From assembly GCA_028691965.1 (NCBI GenBank), contig JAQUYE010000004.1, positions 1 through 64,000 of the forward strand: a DNA stretch of 64,000 nt. The letters are read 5' to 3'. Under the pieces are notes generated by a model that saw nothing but the letters and a program-made list of their open reading frames with translations, did not search any database and was not told the origin of the DNA. The stretch's first letter is position 1. Each line of letters opens with the position of its first letter. The position numbers and the translations under genes are program-made. Below are positions 35,005 to 44,196 of the stretch, in pieces. The stretch comes from Paludibacter sp. GTDB taxonomy: Bacteria; Bacteroidota; Bacteroidia; Bacteroidales; Paludibacteraceae.

Positions 35005-35243
35005 CACAAGTAGATGGTTTTACAATAAGTCCGGATCTTGTAGTGTTGTTAAAGTTGTGGCAGGATATGGAGATTCCTGAATCGTATATTAATGAGTTAT
35101 TGAATATTCAGGATTACTTATCCAGATTGTTAGGGGAAAATTTATCTGATTTGAACGAGCTAGCTCAGTTATCACTTCACATTAATACTTTGGTAGGAAT
35201 TCGTGATCAGTTAAAGCATCTTCAACCTTTAATACAAAACTAA
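35001..35243 (+). CDS. Small phage protein
   Basis: 80 residues, acidic and helical, Leu-rich; not recognised. Coupled to the previous gene by a 4-base overlap and one base before the next. Confidence 0.6.
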   Translation: MTQVDGFTISPDLVVLLKLWQDMEIPESYINELLNIQDYLSRLLGENLSDLNELAQLSLHINTLVGIRDQLKHLQPLIQN

Positions 35244-35244
35244 T

Positions 35245-35547
35245 ATGAGTAAAAAGCGTACGATTGGATTTGTACAGCACGATGATGCTGACGATCCACG
35301 CCCTGAAGAACGAGATTATTTAAAAGAGGCTATTGAACGAATATGGAGTCCGGAAGGAGAAACTGAAAACATGGATTTCTATTCGCCAATTATGATCCAG
35401 GAGTTTATTGGTGAATGGGCCTCGGGCACTTTCAGGCAAATTAATGATACCATGACCAAAATGGGTTTCAGATCGACCACCCTGGATGGCTTCCATTGCT
35501 GGATAGTGTACGAAAAAAATAAAGTGCCAGACGAATTTGGTATGTAG
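35245..35547 (+). CDS. Small phage protein
   Basis: 100 residues with an acidic N-terminus (HDDADDPRPEERDYLKEAI) and aromatic C-terminal part (GFHCWIVYEKN); not recognised. Last gene before the terminator at 35553. Confidence 0.6.
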   Translation: MSKKRTIGFVQHDDADDPRPEERDYLKEAIERIWSPEGETENMDFYSPIMIQEFIGEWASGTFRQINDTMTKMGFRSTTLDGFHCWIVYEKNKVPDEFGM

Positions 35548-35552
35548 TGTTT

Positions 35553-35586
35553 AAAAAAGGTGTTTGTAGATCAGGCACCTTTTTTT
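35553..35586 (+). terminator. Terminator before late promoter P4
   Basis: Arms about 35553-35562 and 35576-35586 (A run/GGTG against CACC/T run). The T run ends one or two bases before TGTCCTTTT. Confidence 0.8.
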
Positions 35587-35587
35587 G

Positions 35588-35623
35588 TGTCCTTTTCTTT
35601 GAAAGTATGATTGCTGATTTTTG
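35588..35623 (+). promoter_or_regulatory. Late phage promoter P4
   Basis: TGTCCTTTT 35588-35596, 19 bases, GATTTTTG 35616-35623; ATG 20 bases later at 35644. Confidence 0.8.
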
Positions 35624-35643
35624 TATCAATAAAATACATTGAT

Positions 35644-36606
35644 ATGATATTCAGCAAAGAAAAATGGAACAACGCATCAGAGTTACAGCCATACATAAGT
35701 GTGTCTAGATCGTCTGAATTTACTGCATTTGAAGGCCCTCTTCGGAATGCATTTGAAATATTTATCCGTCCGCTATTGGGCGAGGATCTTACTGCAGATA
35801 TGGTAGCCATCTACCAAAAAGCCACACCCAACATTAAGGAAAAAAGATTACTGGAGCTTGCTCAGAGGGCTAATGCTTTTCTAGCCCTATGGTATGATTA
35901 TGATGAGATGCAGATAACTATCAGCAATGCAGGAGCTAAGAGGCAGGAGTCGGGTGAGACAAAGACTCCATACAAGTATCAGGAACAGGCACTGAAAAAA
36001 GGATGGAAAGATAAGGGATTTGCTGCACTGGATACATTATTGACATTTTTGGAAAATGAAGTTGTCGATTTTCCTAATTACAAATCATCACCTAATTACA
36101 CTCAGTCGCGTACTGACATTGTACGTTCGACAACGGAGGTAAATGAGTGCTATTGGATTGCTAATAGCAGGATTATTTTTCTCAGATTGAAGCCACATTT
36201 TAAAACCGTGATTGAAACTTTTGTGGCTCCTCGCCTGGGCAGTATATACACTTCATTGGTAGATGAGTTGATTAAAGAGACACCTGAGCAAAAGTATATA
36301 AAGCTACGAAAAACATTGGTACCTGTAGTTGTAATGATGGCTGTTGCTCGCTTAATGAGAGAGACTGGTAGTATTACAGAAAAGGGTTTGTTTTTTCAGG
36401 CGCTTAAGAATTCGGATGATATGTACTATACTTCGCCTGTAGCGCTTGAGATGATTTCGATACAGGCTAATACGGCCGAAAATGATGCTCATCAATACTG
36501 GGCATTAGCTGAAAAAATATTGAGATCGGAGTTTAATTACTCAGCACCTTCATCGGCCAGGATACCCAATCGTGATAATGCTGATAAAAAATCGTTTTGG
36601 GCATGA
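35644..36606 (+). CDS. Head-tail connector-like phage protein
   Basis: 320 residues from ATG 35644; an upstream TTG (35611) falls inside the promoter. The FEGPLRNAFEIFIRPLLGEDL segment and the second similar segment near 205-225 (KPHFKTVIETFVAPRLG) suggest a duplicated helical fold like the DUF6712-type connectors I recall from Bacteroidota phages. Overlaps the next gene as ATGA. Confidence 0.55.
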   Translation: MIFSKEKWNNASELQPYISVSRSSEFTAFEGPLRNAFEIFIRPLLGEDLTADMVAIYQKATPNIKEKRLLELAQRANAFLALWYDYDEMQITISNAGAKRQESGETKTPYKYQEQALKKGWKDKGFAALDTLLTFLENEVVDFPNYKSSPNYTQSRTDIVRSTTEVNECYWIANSRIIFLRLKPHFKTVIETFVAPRLGSIYTSLVDELIKETPEQKYIKLRKTLVPVVVMMAVARLMRETGSITEKGLFFQALKNSDDMYYTSPVALEMISIQANTAENDAHQYWALAEKILRSEFNYSAPSSARIPNRDNADKKSFWA

Positions 36607-37373
36607 AAACGCTTGAATTGAAATATAGAATTTTAGGTTTTAATCGTGTTAAAAAGGTTAATGCGCCTGAATGCTGGGAGGAGCTATCGCCAATACAGTT
36701 TGCTGTTTGTTCGCGAATATATACGGATCAAATTCCGGAAAAACGGTTTGTGCAAGAATATTTTGATTTACCTGGGATAGTTATGCGCCGTTTATCTTCA
36801 TTCCAACTCTTTAAACTAACTCAACTGACTGATTTTGCCCTTAAACCAGAGGGGTCGACTAATTTCTTTTATTTAAGAGAGATACCCCGTACGGGTTTAT
36901 TAGCTCCAGGGGATCGCCTTACCGGGATAACACTAGAGCATTTTGCGATTTTTGATACTGCATTTTTTGACTATATCGAGAATTCGACCGGAGAAAACCT
37001 TGTGCGGTTTATTGCTTGTTTGTATTTGCGATCGGGAGAAGTAATCTCGCAAATTGATTTTGAGAAGCGCCTTGAATTAGTAACGTCGAGGGCATGGATT
37101 TGCGATTATTACTCCATATTTCTAAATTACATTTTCGTGCATCGTTGGTTGGCTAAATCATTTCCTTTTTTATTTGAAGAAAAGGAAGACTCGATAGTAT
37201 CAGATAAAACAAGTAAACCGGTGAAACCACTAAGGCCACAGTGGAATAAAATTATTGATGGTTTTATTGGCGAGGATGTAATTAACTATGATAAATATCG
37301 CCAGATGCCGGCCATTGTAGCTCTAAAGACAATTAATAAACGCATTAAAGATCATAGGTATGGACGCAAGTAA
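36603..37373 (+). CDS. Phage protein of unknown function
   Basis: 256 residues from the ATG in the ATGA overlap. Helical, with WEELSPIQFAVCSRIY near the start and an NKIIDGFIGEDVINYDKY segment near the end. Not recognised; possibly tail assembly, judged by position. Overlaps the next gene by 14 bases. Confidence 0.6.
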   Translation: MKTLELKYRILGFNRVKKVNAPECWEELSPIQFAVCSRIYTDQIPEKRFVQEYFDLPGIVMRRLSSFQLFKLTQLTDFALKPEGSTNFFYLREIPRTGLLAPGDRLTGITLEHFAIFDTAFFDYIENSTGENLVRFIACLYLRSGEVISQIDFEKRLELVTSRAWICDYYSIFLNYIFVHRWLAKSFPFLFEEKEDSIVSDKTSKPVKPLRPQWNKIIDGFIGEDVINYDKYRQMPAIVALKTINKRIKDHRYGRK

Positions 37374-37875
37374 TAATCAACTTTTTGACTTTACCTCTTA
37401 TATTGAAAGCCTTTGTAAATATCATATTGATATTAATCATACAGAGGATAACAAACACTTTGTAGAACTAAATGAAGAGCAGCAGCTTGTTGACAGTAAA
37501 ACTTTGTGTTACCCGCTGGTAACTATTGATAAGCTTACGGTACACTATACCGGAGGTGACGACTTTATGAACAAAAGCCGATATGTTGAATTGATGTTTT
37601 TGAACAGTACCGCTGATGCTCATGATTTTAAAAGAATTCAGGAAATTAAAAATGGGATGGAGCGTGTTGCAGAAGATTTTTTGCGAAAAATAAAAAAAGA
37701 TAAGCGAAATCGTAAAATATATCCCTTTCTGAGAAATTTATCGCTATCGGATGTTGAGCTTGATTTTGTTGAAAACTCTGCCCTAAGGGTTTATGGCGCA
37801 TTATTATCATTCAATTTTGAGCTTGCATTTGACGAAACACTAGAGCCGGGACGATTTGGTGAGGTTGAAAGTTAA
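37360..37875 (+). CDS. Phage protein, possible tail completion protein
   Basis: 171 residues, alpha/beta, with YPLVTIDKLTVHYTGGDDF and RYVELMFLNSTADAHDF. Position after the connectors and before tail genes suggests tail completion or terminator protein; no motif confirms it. Late promoter P5 begins at the next base. Confidence 0.5.
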   Translation: MDASNNQLFDFTSYIESLCKYHIDINHTEDNKHFVELNEEQQLVDSKTLCYPLVTIDKLTVHYTGGDDFMNKSRYVELMFLNSTADAHDFKRIQEIKNGMERVAEDFLRKIKKDKRNRKIYPFLRNLSLSDVELDFVENSALRVYGALLSFNFELAFDETLEPGRFGEVES

Positions 37876-37911
37876 TGTCCTTTTTGATAGAAAGCAAACG
37901 GTATAATTTTG
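37876..37911 (+). promoter_or_regulatory. Late phage promoter P5
   Basis: TGTCCTTTT 37876-37884 directly after a stop codon, 19 bases, TAATTTTG 37904-37911, ATG after 19 bases. No terminator precedes it, so it adds to read-through. It drives the fibre, DGR and lysis genes. Confidence 0.85.
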
Positions 37912-37930
37912 ATATAAAATAATAACAGAC

Positions 37931-38176
37931 ATGACACTTCAAGAAATTCTGAATGATGCCGAACAGATAAGAGTTGAATCGGTAGAAGGGGCAAACTCTT
38001 CGCAACGGGTTGGGCAGATATTAAAGGATATTGCTCAATATTTAGGAAGGGTACCGTCGCTGGATGGTAGTTTGACAATTGCATATACGCCACCGATTTT
38101 GCCGAAAACAGGTGACCAGTGGCTAGTAGAAGGAATAGTGTATACATGGATTGGTAGTGATTGGGTAGAATTTTAA
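37931..38176 (+). CDS. Small fibre-region protein
   Basis: 81 residues: a helical N-terminus (MTLQEILNDAEQIRVESVEG) and a C-terminal WVEF beta hairpin like the short attachment modules at fibre N-termini (PKTGDQWLVEGIVYTWIGSD). First gene of the fibre block. Confidence 0.6.
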   Translation: MTLQEILNDAEQIRVESVEGANSSQRVGQILKDIAQYLGRVPSLDGSLTIAYTPPILPKTGDQWLVEGIVYTWIGSDWVEF

Positions 38177-38194
38177 TTTAATAAGACAAAAGAT

Positions 38195-41100
38195 ATGATT
38201 GCAATTCCGGCTAAAACATACAGCAAAAGCGATCCGGCACTTGTTGGTAAGATATTGAAAAGAACCTCTACTTTAGGGGTGAGGAATACCGCATCTTTGT
38301 ATATCCAGTGGAATGAAGAATGGGCATATAAGGAGAACTGGGGGTATGATTGGGAGTATGCAAGCGCCGATACTAACCCCGGAGTAATTATTGGTAAATT
38401 AACAGGCAGGTATAATGTTGTTGGGGATAAGTATGAGTGCGAAGTAGAATTGTTTAATCATACCTGGTCCGAATTTGGTATACCCGTTCGCTTTATTGAC
38501 TGGAGAACTCCTATTTTGAGCGGATTTTATAATGATGTTGATTATCAGGTATTGACTGATGATGGTACAGTTACAGGTATTGTTTCGAAAAACCATTATT
38601 CGCGCGATGGGCACCAGAATTGCTTCCCTCATTTTGATCCAGATTATTTTGAGTTTTCGGATCCGGAATATTGGGATACTTATTTTAAATCTCCGGATTG
38701 GAAATCGGGTACAGGCTTTATTGCCTATCAGCATAAATTGCCACGGGTAAAGCCGGTAGGATCTTTTAATTCGTCTACGGGTAAATCGTTGGAATTTATC
38801 TCTTTGCGTCCGCATTGGAGTGGTGGATATCTGCTAAGCTGGGGTATATGTTTGTCTGATTCTAATCCGCTTCCAACAACTGAAGATATTTTTTTGGAAG
38901 CTACTGGCGATTCGCGGGTATTTAAACCTCGCGGGGAGAGCCGTATTTATGACCTGGATCCAGATACCACCTATCATGTCAGATTATGGCATTTGAGGGA
39001 AGGGAATCTATCGAAAGGTGAAGATGCCGAAGTAGAGTATTATTCGGATACTATATTGGCTGCAACGGCTGCTACTCTCCAAAAACCACAGTTGGTAATT
39101 GGAGCAACGACTCGGGACCTTACTTCAACATCATGCCAAATTCGCGTTGGTTTTGATTGGATTGGTGATTATGATATTGAGGAGGCCGGCTTGTGCTGGT
39201 CAACTTCTATTAATCCAACTCCGGCCAACAACAAGACTATTGTTGGCGAACGTCAAGAGATGGTTGCTGTTTTCATAAATCTGTCAGGTTTACTTCCTGC
39301 AACTAAGTATTATGTTAGGACCTATGTAAAGATACCGGGTGAAATTGTATATGGGACGCCTGATTTGTCGATACAGCCGATCCGAAATTACGCATACCGG
39401 CATCCCGGATATTTCACAACATCAGAACTGCTCGTTCCGGTATTGGCGTCGAGCCAGGTACTTCAAAAATTTAATATTTTTGCTTCTAGTGCCGTCATTT
39501 CAGGACAAATAGCTAATAATGGAGGTGCTGCAATTATTGCTGCAGGTATTTGCTGGGGCAAAAACACATTACCAACAAAGGATAATTCGTTTGCTGATGC
39601 TGATCTGTCGAGAGGTCAGTTCGAGGAGTTTTACGTTGACTTAAAAGATTTGGATCCAAATGCAACATATTATGCCAGGGTATGGGTGCAGACTTCGGCC
39701 GGCATTGGATATAGTAATAACGAAATAAGCTTTACAACTGCTACTGGAGTTGTTTCTGAGCTTAGTATATCAACAAATGCAGTAAAGGAAATTACAACTA
39801 CATCTGCCGTGTCAGGAGGGCACATTACAGATGATGGTGGCAAGATGATAACAGAACGTGGTATTGTTATTAAGTTGGAATCTTTAGCCGGATTTGCAAC
39901 TGTGACAGATACTAAGTTTGTACATCCAATTTCGATAGTTGGTGACTTCGAATTGCAGCTTACTAATCTGGCAATTAATAGTTCTTATAAATTACGAAGC
40001 TATGTGATTGCCGGTGACGAAACAAAGTACGGTAACGAGATCAAATTTAAGACACTTAATGTTGAAACTACCAGTAAGCCGATAATAACAACTAACCCTC
40101 CGAGTGTTGTTGCTCCTACTGAAGCTGTTGTAAGTGGTACTGTGGTGAGTAACGGGGGAGCTTTAATTCTCCGTAAAGGCTTTTCGTACAGCGTTAACTC
40201 TATTGCAGTAACACCGGCACCTGTTGGTACTTACATTGATGTCGCCGGTGAGGTCTTTGAAGCAAAAATTGAAAATCTAACTCCTAACCGACTCTATAAA
40301 GTAAGAGCCTATTCGATTAATGCAAATGGTATATCGTGGGGTCTTGAACAGGAGTTTTTAACTCTTGGTACCGTTGATATTCAAAAACCTACTATCGAGT
40401 TATTACCCGTTTTTGAAGTAAGTAAGACCGGTGCTTCAGTTGGTGGCCGGATTACATCTAAAGGAGGTGGGACTATATCACGTTGTGGTATAAGTTGGAG
40501 CACAGATCCACTACCGGGAGCCGGCATCCCAATGGGCAGCTTCGAAGATAATCCATATTTGCCGGAATCCTTTTCGGCAATCTTATCAGGATTGACTACG
40601 AACACAACGTACTACATTAGAGCGTATGCCGTTAATGAAGCCGGGATCTCGTGGAGTGAGCAAGGTGAGTTTGATACATTGGCTGAGAATCTCTTGCCTG
40701 TGACCATCAGCAATACTGTTGCTGAAACGCTGAGTAATTCATTGCGTATACAGGTTCTGATTGGCAATGATGACATGTCGCCACTATCTGATAAGGGTAT
40801 TGTATGGGGGTTGGATCCGTCGCGATTGTCGAACTTTATATCATATGGCGATTACAGGTCTTCGTTTGATGCTATTTTTACCAGAAATGATCCTGGTACA
40901 TACTATGTTAAAGCATATGCAATTAATGCTGCCGGTACAAGCTATGCAACTGCGCTACTTCAATTAGTTGTTGGCATGAGGGATAATACTCAGTTTGGAA
41001 TACCTGATGATCCCAATATAACTACTTATACCTATAAAACGAGATCATGGATCCGGAATCAGTATGGTTGGGCACTATACAGGCCTGCTACTGTTACATC

Positions 41101-41986
41101 AGCACCGGAACAGGTACAGGTAGTTCAGGCTCCTAGCAGGGCAAAAACTACCGTATCTACACCCATGGTACAAGTTAATGATTTGTGGCGTAAGACAGAG
41201 TCTAAAAGAATGACCATTAAGTCGACCAGGATTATTTCAGTTGAAGGTACTCCATCATTGTACATGTATGCATCCGAACCGATAAAATTTAATTTACCGA
41301 CTGAGTTGGTAACATTGCGGGCCGGTGATGTTGAACTCGTAGGTATTACTCTCCAACCGGTTGATGATGATGATGCCGTATTGGTTTATCCTAATTTTAC
41401 TTTCGAAAATCTGGCATACGACAATATTATACTATTTGGATCTGCAATTGAACTCGAGTCGTATGGTGCTGAAAATGTATCTCTTTTAGTGCCGGTATCA
41501 GGCGAAAAGATACCTGTAGAGTCTATACACAACCTACCTAGTCCGGTAGCAATTGACGTGGTTGGAGAAATCGGAGATTCGGCCGAAAAAGCAATATCGC
41601 AGGAATTCTTCTCGGACAAGGTTGTTGGAATTGAAGCCTCAATAGCACAAATTAATAATACAATTATTCCGGGTGCAATCTCTTTAAATTATCCTACTCG
41701 GATTAATTTGAGAAATACATATGTTCAATACATACAGGCAACTGCAGGCACACAGCTATCTCGCAGTGTTCTGTACGTAAAAGACAATCCTCTTGATGCT
41801 GTGTTGCGTGTTGCTCCGGATGGACAGGTGTTTCCTCTATCGCCCGGCAAGTCGATTGTAAATGTGATACCGATACTTAATAATAAGGCTTACCGGCAGG
41901 TAGAAATAGAGGTGGTTGCACCTGTAATTCGAAAAGTAAGTACAGGTATTCGATTTGACTCAACTAATAATATTCGTTTAACATAA
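38195..41986 (+). CDS. Large fibre protein with FN3-like repeats
   Basis: 1263 residues. From about residue 290 to 925 there are about six repeats of 85-100 residues of the Bacteroidota extracellular type (G-G-x-I-x-x-x-G-I-C-W-S ... GL-x-x-x-T-x-Y-Y-I/V-R-A-Y-A). An unrelated N-terminal part with many Trp/Tyr (DWRTPILSGFYNDVDY) may attach to the tail; the C-terminal ~330 residues hold Leu/Val-rich strands. Probably an extended receptor-binding or side fibre, adjacent to the DGR fibre gene. Confidence 0.75.
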   Translation: MIAIPAKTYSKSDPALVGKILKRTSTLGVRNTASLYIQWNEEWAYKENWGYDWEYASADTNPGVIIGKLTGRYNVVGDKYECEVELFNHTWSEFGIPVRFIDWRTPILSGFYNDVDYQVLTDDGTVTGIVSKNHYSRDGHQNCFPHFDPDYFEFSDPEYWDTYFKSPDWKSGTGFIAYQHKLPRVKPVGSFNSSTGKSLEFISLRPHWSGGYLLSWGICLSDSNPLPTTEDIFLEATGDSRVFKPRGESRIYDLDPDTTYHVRLWHLREGNLSKGEDAEVEYYSDTILAATAATLQKPQLVIGATTRDLTSTSCQIRVGFDWIGDYDIEEAGLCWSTSINPTPANNKTIVGERQEMVAVFINLSGLLPATKYYVRTYVKIPGEIVYGTPDLSIQPIRNYAYRHPGYFTTSELLVPVLASSQVLQKFNIFASSAVISGQIANNGGAAIIAAGICWGKNTLPTKDNSFADADLSRGQFEEFYVDLKDLDPNATYYARVWVQTSAGIGYSNNEISFTTATGVVSELSISTNAVKEITTTSAVSGGHITDDGGKMITERGIVIKLESLAGFATVTDTKFVHPISIVGDFELQLTNLAINSSYKLRSYVIAGDETKYGNEIKFKTLNVETTSKPIITTNPPSVVAPTEAVVSGTVVSNGGALILRKGFSYSVNSIAVTPAPVGTYIDVAGEVFEAKIENLTPNRLYKVRAYSINANGISWGLEQEFLTLGTVDIQKPTIELLPVFEVSKTGASVGGRITSKGGGTISRCGISWSTDPLPGAGIPMGSFEDNPYLPESFSAILSGLTTNTTYYIRAYAVNEAGISWSEQGEFDTLAENLLPVTISNTVAETLSNSLRIQVLIGNDDMSPLSDKGIVWGLDPSRLSNFISYGDYRSSFDAIFTRNDPGTYYVKAYAINAAGTSYATALLQLVVGMRDNTQFGIPDDPNITTYTYKTRSWIRNQYGWALYRPATVTSAPEQVQVVQAPSRAKTTVSTPMVQVNDLWRKTESKRMTIKSTRIISVEGTPSLYMYASEPIKFNLPTELVTLRAGDVELVGITLQPVDDDDAVLVYPNFTFENLAYDNIILFGSAIELESYGAENVSLLVPVSGEKIPVESIHNLPSPVAIDVVGEIGDSAEKAISQEFFSDKVVGIEASIAQINNTIIPGAISLNYPTRINLRNTYVQYIQATAGTQLSRSVLYVKDNPLDAVLRVAPDGQVFPLSPGKSIVNVIPILNNKAYRQVEIEVVAPVIRKVSTGIRFDSTNNIRLT

Positions 41987-41997
41987 TCATAAACAAA

Positions 41998-43587
41998 ATG
42001 GCACTAACACCCGAACAGGAAGCTAAGCTTCTCACAATTATTGACGCCTTTGATGGCGGAAAACGTATTAATGAATTACCGCTAGCTAGCTCTACAAATC
42101 CATTTGATTTGCTCACAGAGGTAATTGATGTAGATGGCGAGACGAAACAAGCCAAGGTAGCGTCTATGCTGCCTTATCTTGAAGATAATGTTGCGTATGG
42201 TATTGAGTTCGACACCACAATATCAAGTCCAACATGTACACGTGTGGGAAACCTAAACTTACATGCATCATTGCCTATTCAGTCACGAATGCTTGGCTGT
42301 CTGCTCGATGACGATGGAAATGTTGTAGAATATTTGAACCAAACCAATTGGGGAGCACATGATTTATCGGGAGCAAGAGGTCAGGTGATGGTAGAAATGC
42401 CGGAACATTACGCTAAATACTCCATTAATGGGACAAAGCGTCGTGTAATGATCAGCGAGTTCCCCATCCCGGGTTATATACATCGCCCAAAACGCTACAT
42501 ATCGGCTTACGAGGCTGCTCTGGACCGTGTTAACCTTAAGTTAGCATCGGTAGTCAACAACACTGCAGATTACCGAGGTGGTAACAACAACGCTGCAAAT
42601 GACCTTTTGAGTAATTCGATGTTGCAACGTCCGGTAACCTCAATATCCCGCACACAATTCAGAACCTATGCCCGTAATCGTAAATCAGGATCGACGGCGT
42701 GGAATCAGCTGGTGTATTCTATGCATAAAGATCTGTATTGGCTCTATGCAATTGAATATGGTACCCTTGATTCGCAGAAAGCTGTAAATGCTGTGATGGA
42801 TAGTAATGGATATCGCCAGGGGGGATTAGGTCCCGGTGTTACAGCTGTGTCAAGTGCAAAGTGGTCAGCGTTTAATGGTTCAAATCCTTTTATCCCTGTA
42901 GGCTGGAGTAATGCCCTTGGCAATTACAGTGGAGAGGTTGATTATACTGCTCCCTTTGAATTTGATAGCATTGGTGCTGCAAATTTCCTGGGGGAATACA
43001 GTCCTACGTCGGCCTATGTGATTGATAACTATGTATCGTCAGGAGCTAACCTTTATAAGTGTATACAGGCATGTACCGGTGTTGAACCTACTAATACTGA
43101 CTATTGGACTTTACAGACGCGCACTGTATGTAAGGTGAATCGTTATCGAGGTATTGAGATGCCTTTCGGACATATATGGAAATGGGCAGATGGTATTAAC
43201 ATCGAAATAAAATCGGAAGCCGATGGTGGAACATCAAAGATATATGTATCGGAAGATCCGTCAGACTTCAACGACTCAAATTACACAAATTATGAAATGA
43301 GAGGATTATTGGCTCGTACAGAAAATTTCATTAAGGAAGTTATTTTTGGTATTCATGGAGATATTACTGCATCTGTAGTTGGTAATGGAGCAGGTAGTAC
43401 TACCTATTTCTGTGACCATAACTACACATCGATCCCATCAACAGGGACAGTGTTACGCGGGTTCCTGCTTGGCGGTGCTGCGAGTAACGGCGCGTATGCG
43501 GGCTTCGTTTCTGCGCTTTCGTATAACGCCCCCTCGAATTCGCTTGCGTCTATCGGCTCTCGCCTTTGTTATTTGCCTGTTAATTAA
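41998..43587 (+). CDS. DGR target: fibre/lectin-like variable protein
   Basis: 529 residues. The last ~39 (487-525) are encoded by VR1 and end the C-type-lectin-like fold (AGFVSALSYN...GSRLCYLPVN). The central part (about 130-300) has the DUF1566/FGE-like look of DGR targets; residues about 330-372 (EYSPTSAYVIDNYVSSGANLY) form a CBM5/12-like insert. The N-terminus is short and coiled, suiting attachment to the preceding fibre. It probably binds variable host receptors. VR codons are mostly AAT/AAC-derived. Confidence 0.88.
   Translation: MALTPEQEAKLLTIIDAFDGGKRINELPLASSTNPFDLLTEVIDVDGETKQAKVASMLPYLEDNVAYGIEFDTTISSPTCTRVGNLNLHASLPIQSRMLGCLLDDDGNVVEYLNQTNWGAHDLSGARGQVMVEMPEHYAKYSINGTKRRVMISEFPIPGYIHRPKRYISAYEAALDRVNLKLASVVNNTADYRGGNNNAANDLLSNSMLQRPVTSISRTQFRTYARNRKSGSTAWNQLVYSMHKDLYWLYAIEYGTLDSQKAVNAVMDSNGYRQGGLGPGVTAVSSAKWSAFNGSNPFIPVGWSNALGNYSGEVDYTAPFEFDSIGAANFLGEYSPTSAYVIDNYVSSGANLYKCIQACTGVEPTNTDYWTLQTRTVCKVNRYRGIEMPFGHIWKWADGINIEIKSEADGGTSKIYVSEDPSDFNDSNYTNYEMRGLLARTENFIKEVIFGIHGDITASVVGNGAGSTTYFCDHNYTSIPSTGTVLRGFLLGGAASNGAYAGFVSALSYNAPSNSLASIGSRLCYLPVN
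43456..43570 (+). repeat. DGR variable repeat 1 (VR1)
   Basis: Aligned without gaps to template 43975-44089 (offset 519): 115 bases, 20 differences, every one at a template adenine (20 of 30 adenines changed, 0 of 85 other bases). After GTT at the 3' end similarity stops. It overlaps the 3' end of the fibre gene. Confidence 0.97.
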
Positions 43588-43609
43588 TTATTTAAATTGT
43601 GTGTAAGTA

Positions 43610-43948
43610 ATGAATAACGACAATTATGATGACGGTTCACTTTCGTGCCTGGGTATTCCCAGGGACGAAAGTAGCCGTCACTTTAACTGCCCTGAAATTG
43701 GTCAACAACGGTTAATCAATACTCCTTTTTATATCGTGGATATTATTTCGGATGTTAAAACAAAATACGGATCGGACCGGATGCTGGTTAAAATTAAATT
43801 TAGTCTTGACGATTCGGAAGCTGATGCACGTAAATTTTTCACTGGTAGTGGTGAGATTAAACATATACTTCAGCATGTAAAAGATATGAATAAGTTTCCT
43901 CGAAAAGTAACATTACGAGCAGTTGGAAATCGTTATTTTCTGGAGTGA
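43610..43948 (+). CDS. DGR-linked small protein, possible accessory factor
   Basis: 112 residues between the variable gene and the template; its stop lies 27 bases before the template. A beta-barrel-like second half (FYIVDIISDVKTKYGSDRML, VKIKFSLDD) could be an OB fold binding single strands. It is not Avd-like (no four-helix pattern), and I see no Avd gene nearby. A role in mutagenic homing is suggested by position only. Confidence 0.6.
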   Translation: MNNDNYDDGSLSCLGIPRDESSRHFNCPEIGQQRLINTPFYIVDIISDVKTKYGSDRMLVKIKFSLDDSEADARKFFTGSGEIKHILQHVKDMNKFPRKVTLRAVGNRYFLE

Positions 43949-43974
43949 AAAATATAAAAAGGTTGTCTCCAGCG

Positions 43975-44089
43975 AGCGGGTTCCTGCTTAGCGGTAATGC
44001 GAATAACAGCGCGAATGCGGGCTTCGTTTATGCGAATTCGAATAACACCCCCTCGAATACGAATGCGAATATCAGCTCTCACCTATGTT
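43975..44089 (+). repeat. DGR template repeat (TR)
   Basis: Adenine-rich template with AAT/AAC/TAT codon-like positions matching the variable codons of both targets. It supplies the unmutated sequence copied by the reverse transcriptase. A frame through it reads like the lectin end but is not a gene. Confidence 0.96.
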
Positions 44090-44196
44090 TTTTATCAGCG
44101 CTGGAGAGACCATGCCATCAGGGCAAAAAATAAAATTCAAAACGGTGTTGGTAGCCATCAGGGCGAAGACTCCTAGTACGAAAAACAAAGCAAAAA
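44090..44196 (+). ncRNA. DGR spacer RNA between TR and reverse transcriptase
   Basis: About 107 bases with no gene. It contains a direct repeat GCCATCAGGGC at 44114-44124 and 44154-44164, 40 bases apart. In studied DGRs the RNA just after the template folds and primes cDNA synthesis, so this stretch is the expected primer/RT-binding element. Confidence 0.6.

Noticed and set aside
43945-44133. 62-codon frame across the DGR template
   Set aside because: It is the template itself read in frame with the lectin end; the codon content is dictated by the template role, not by a protein.
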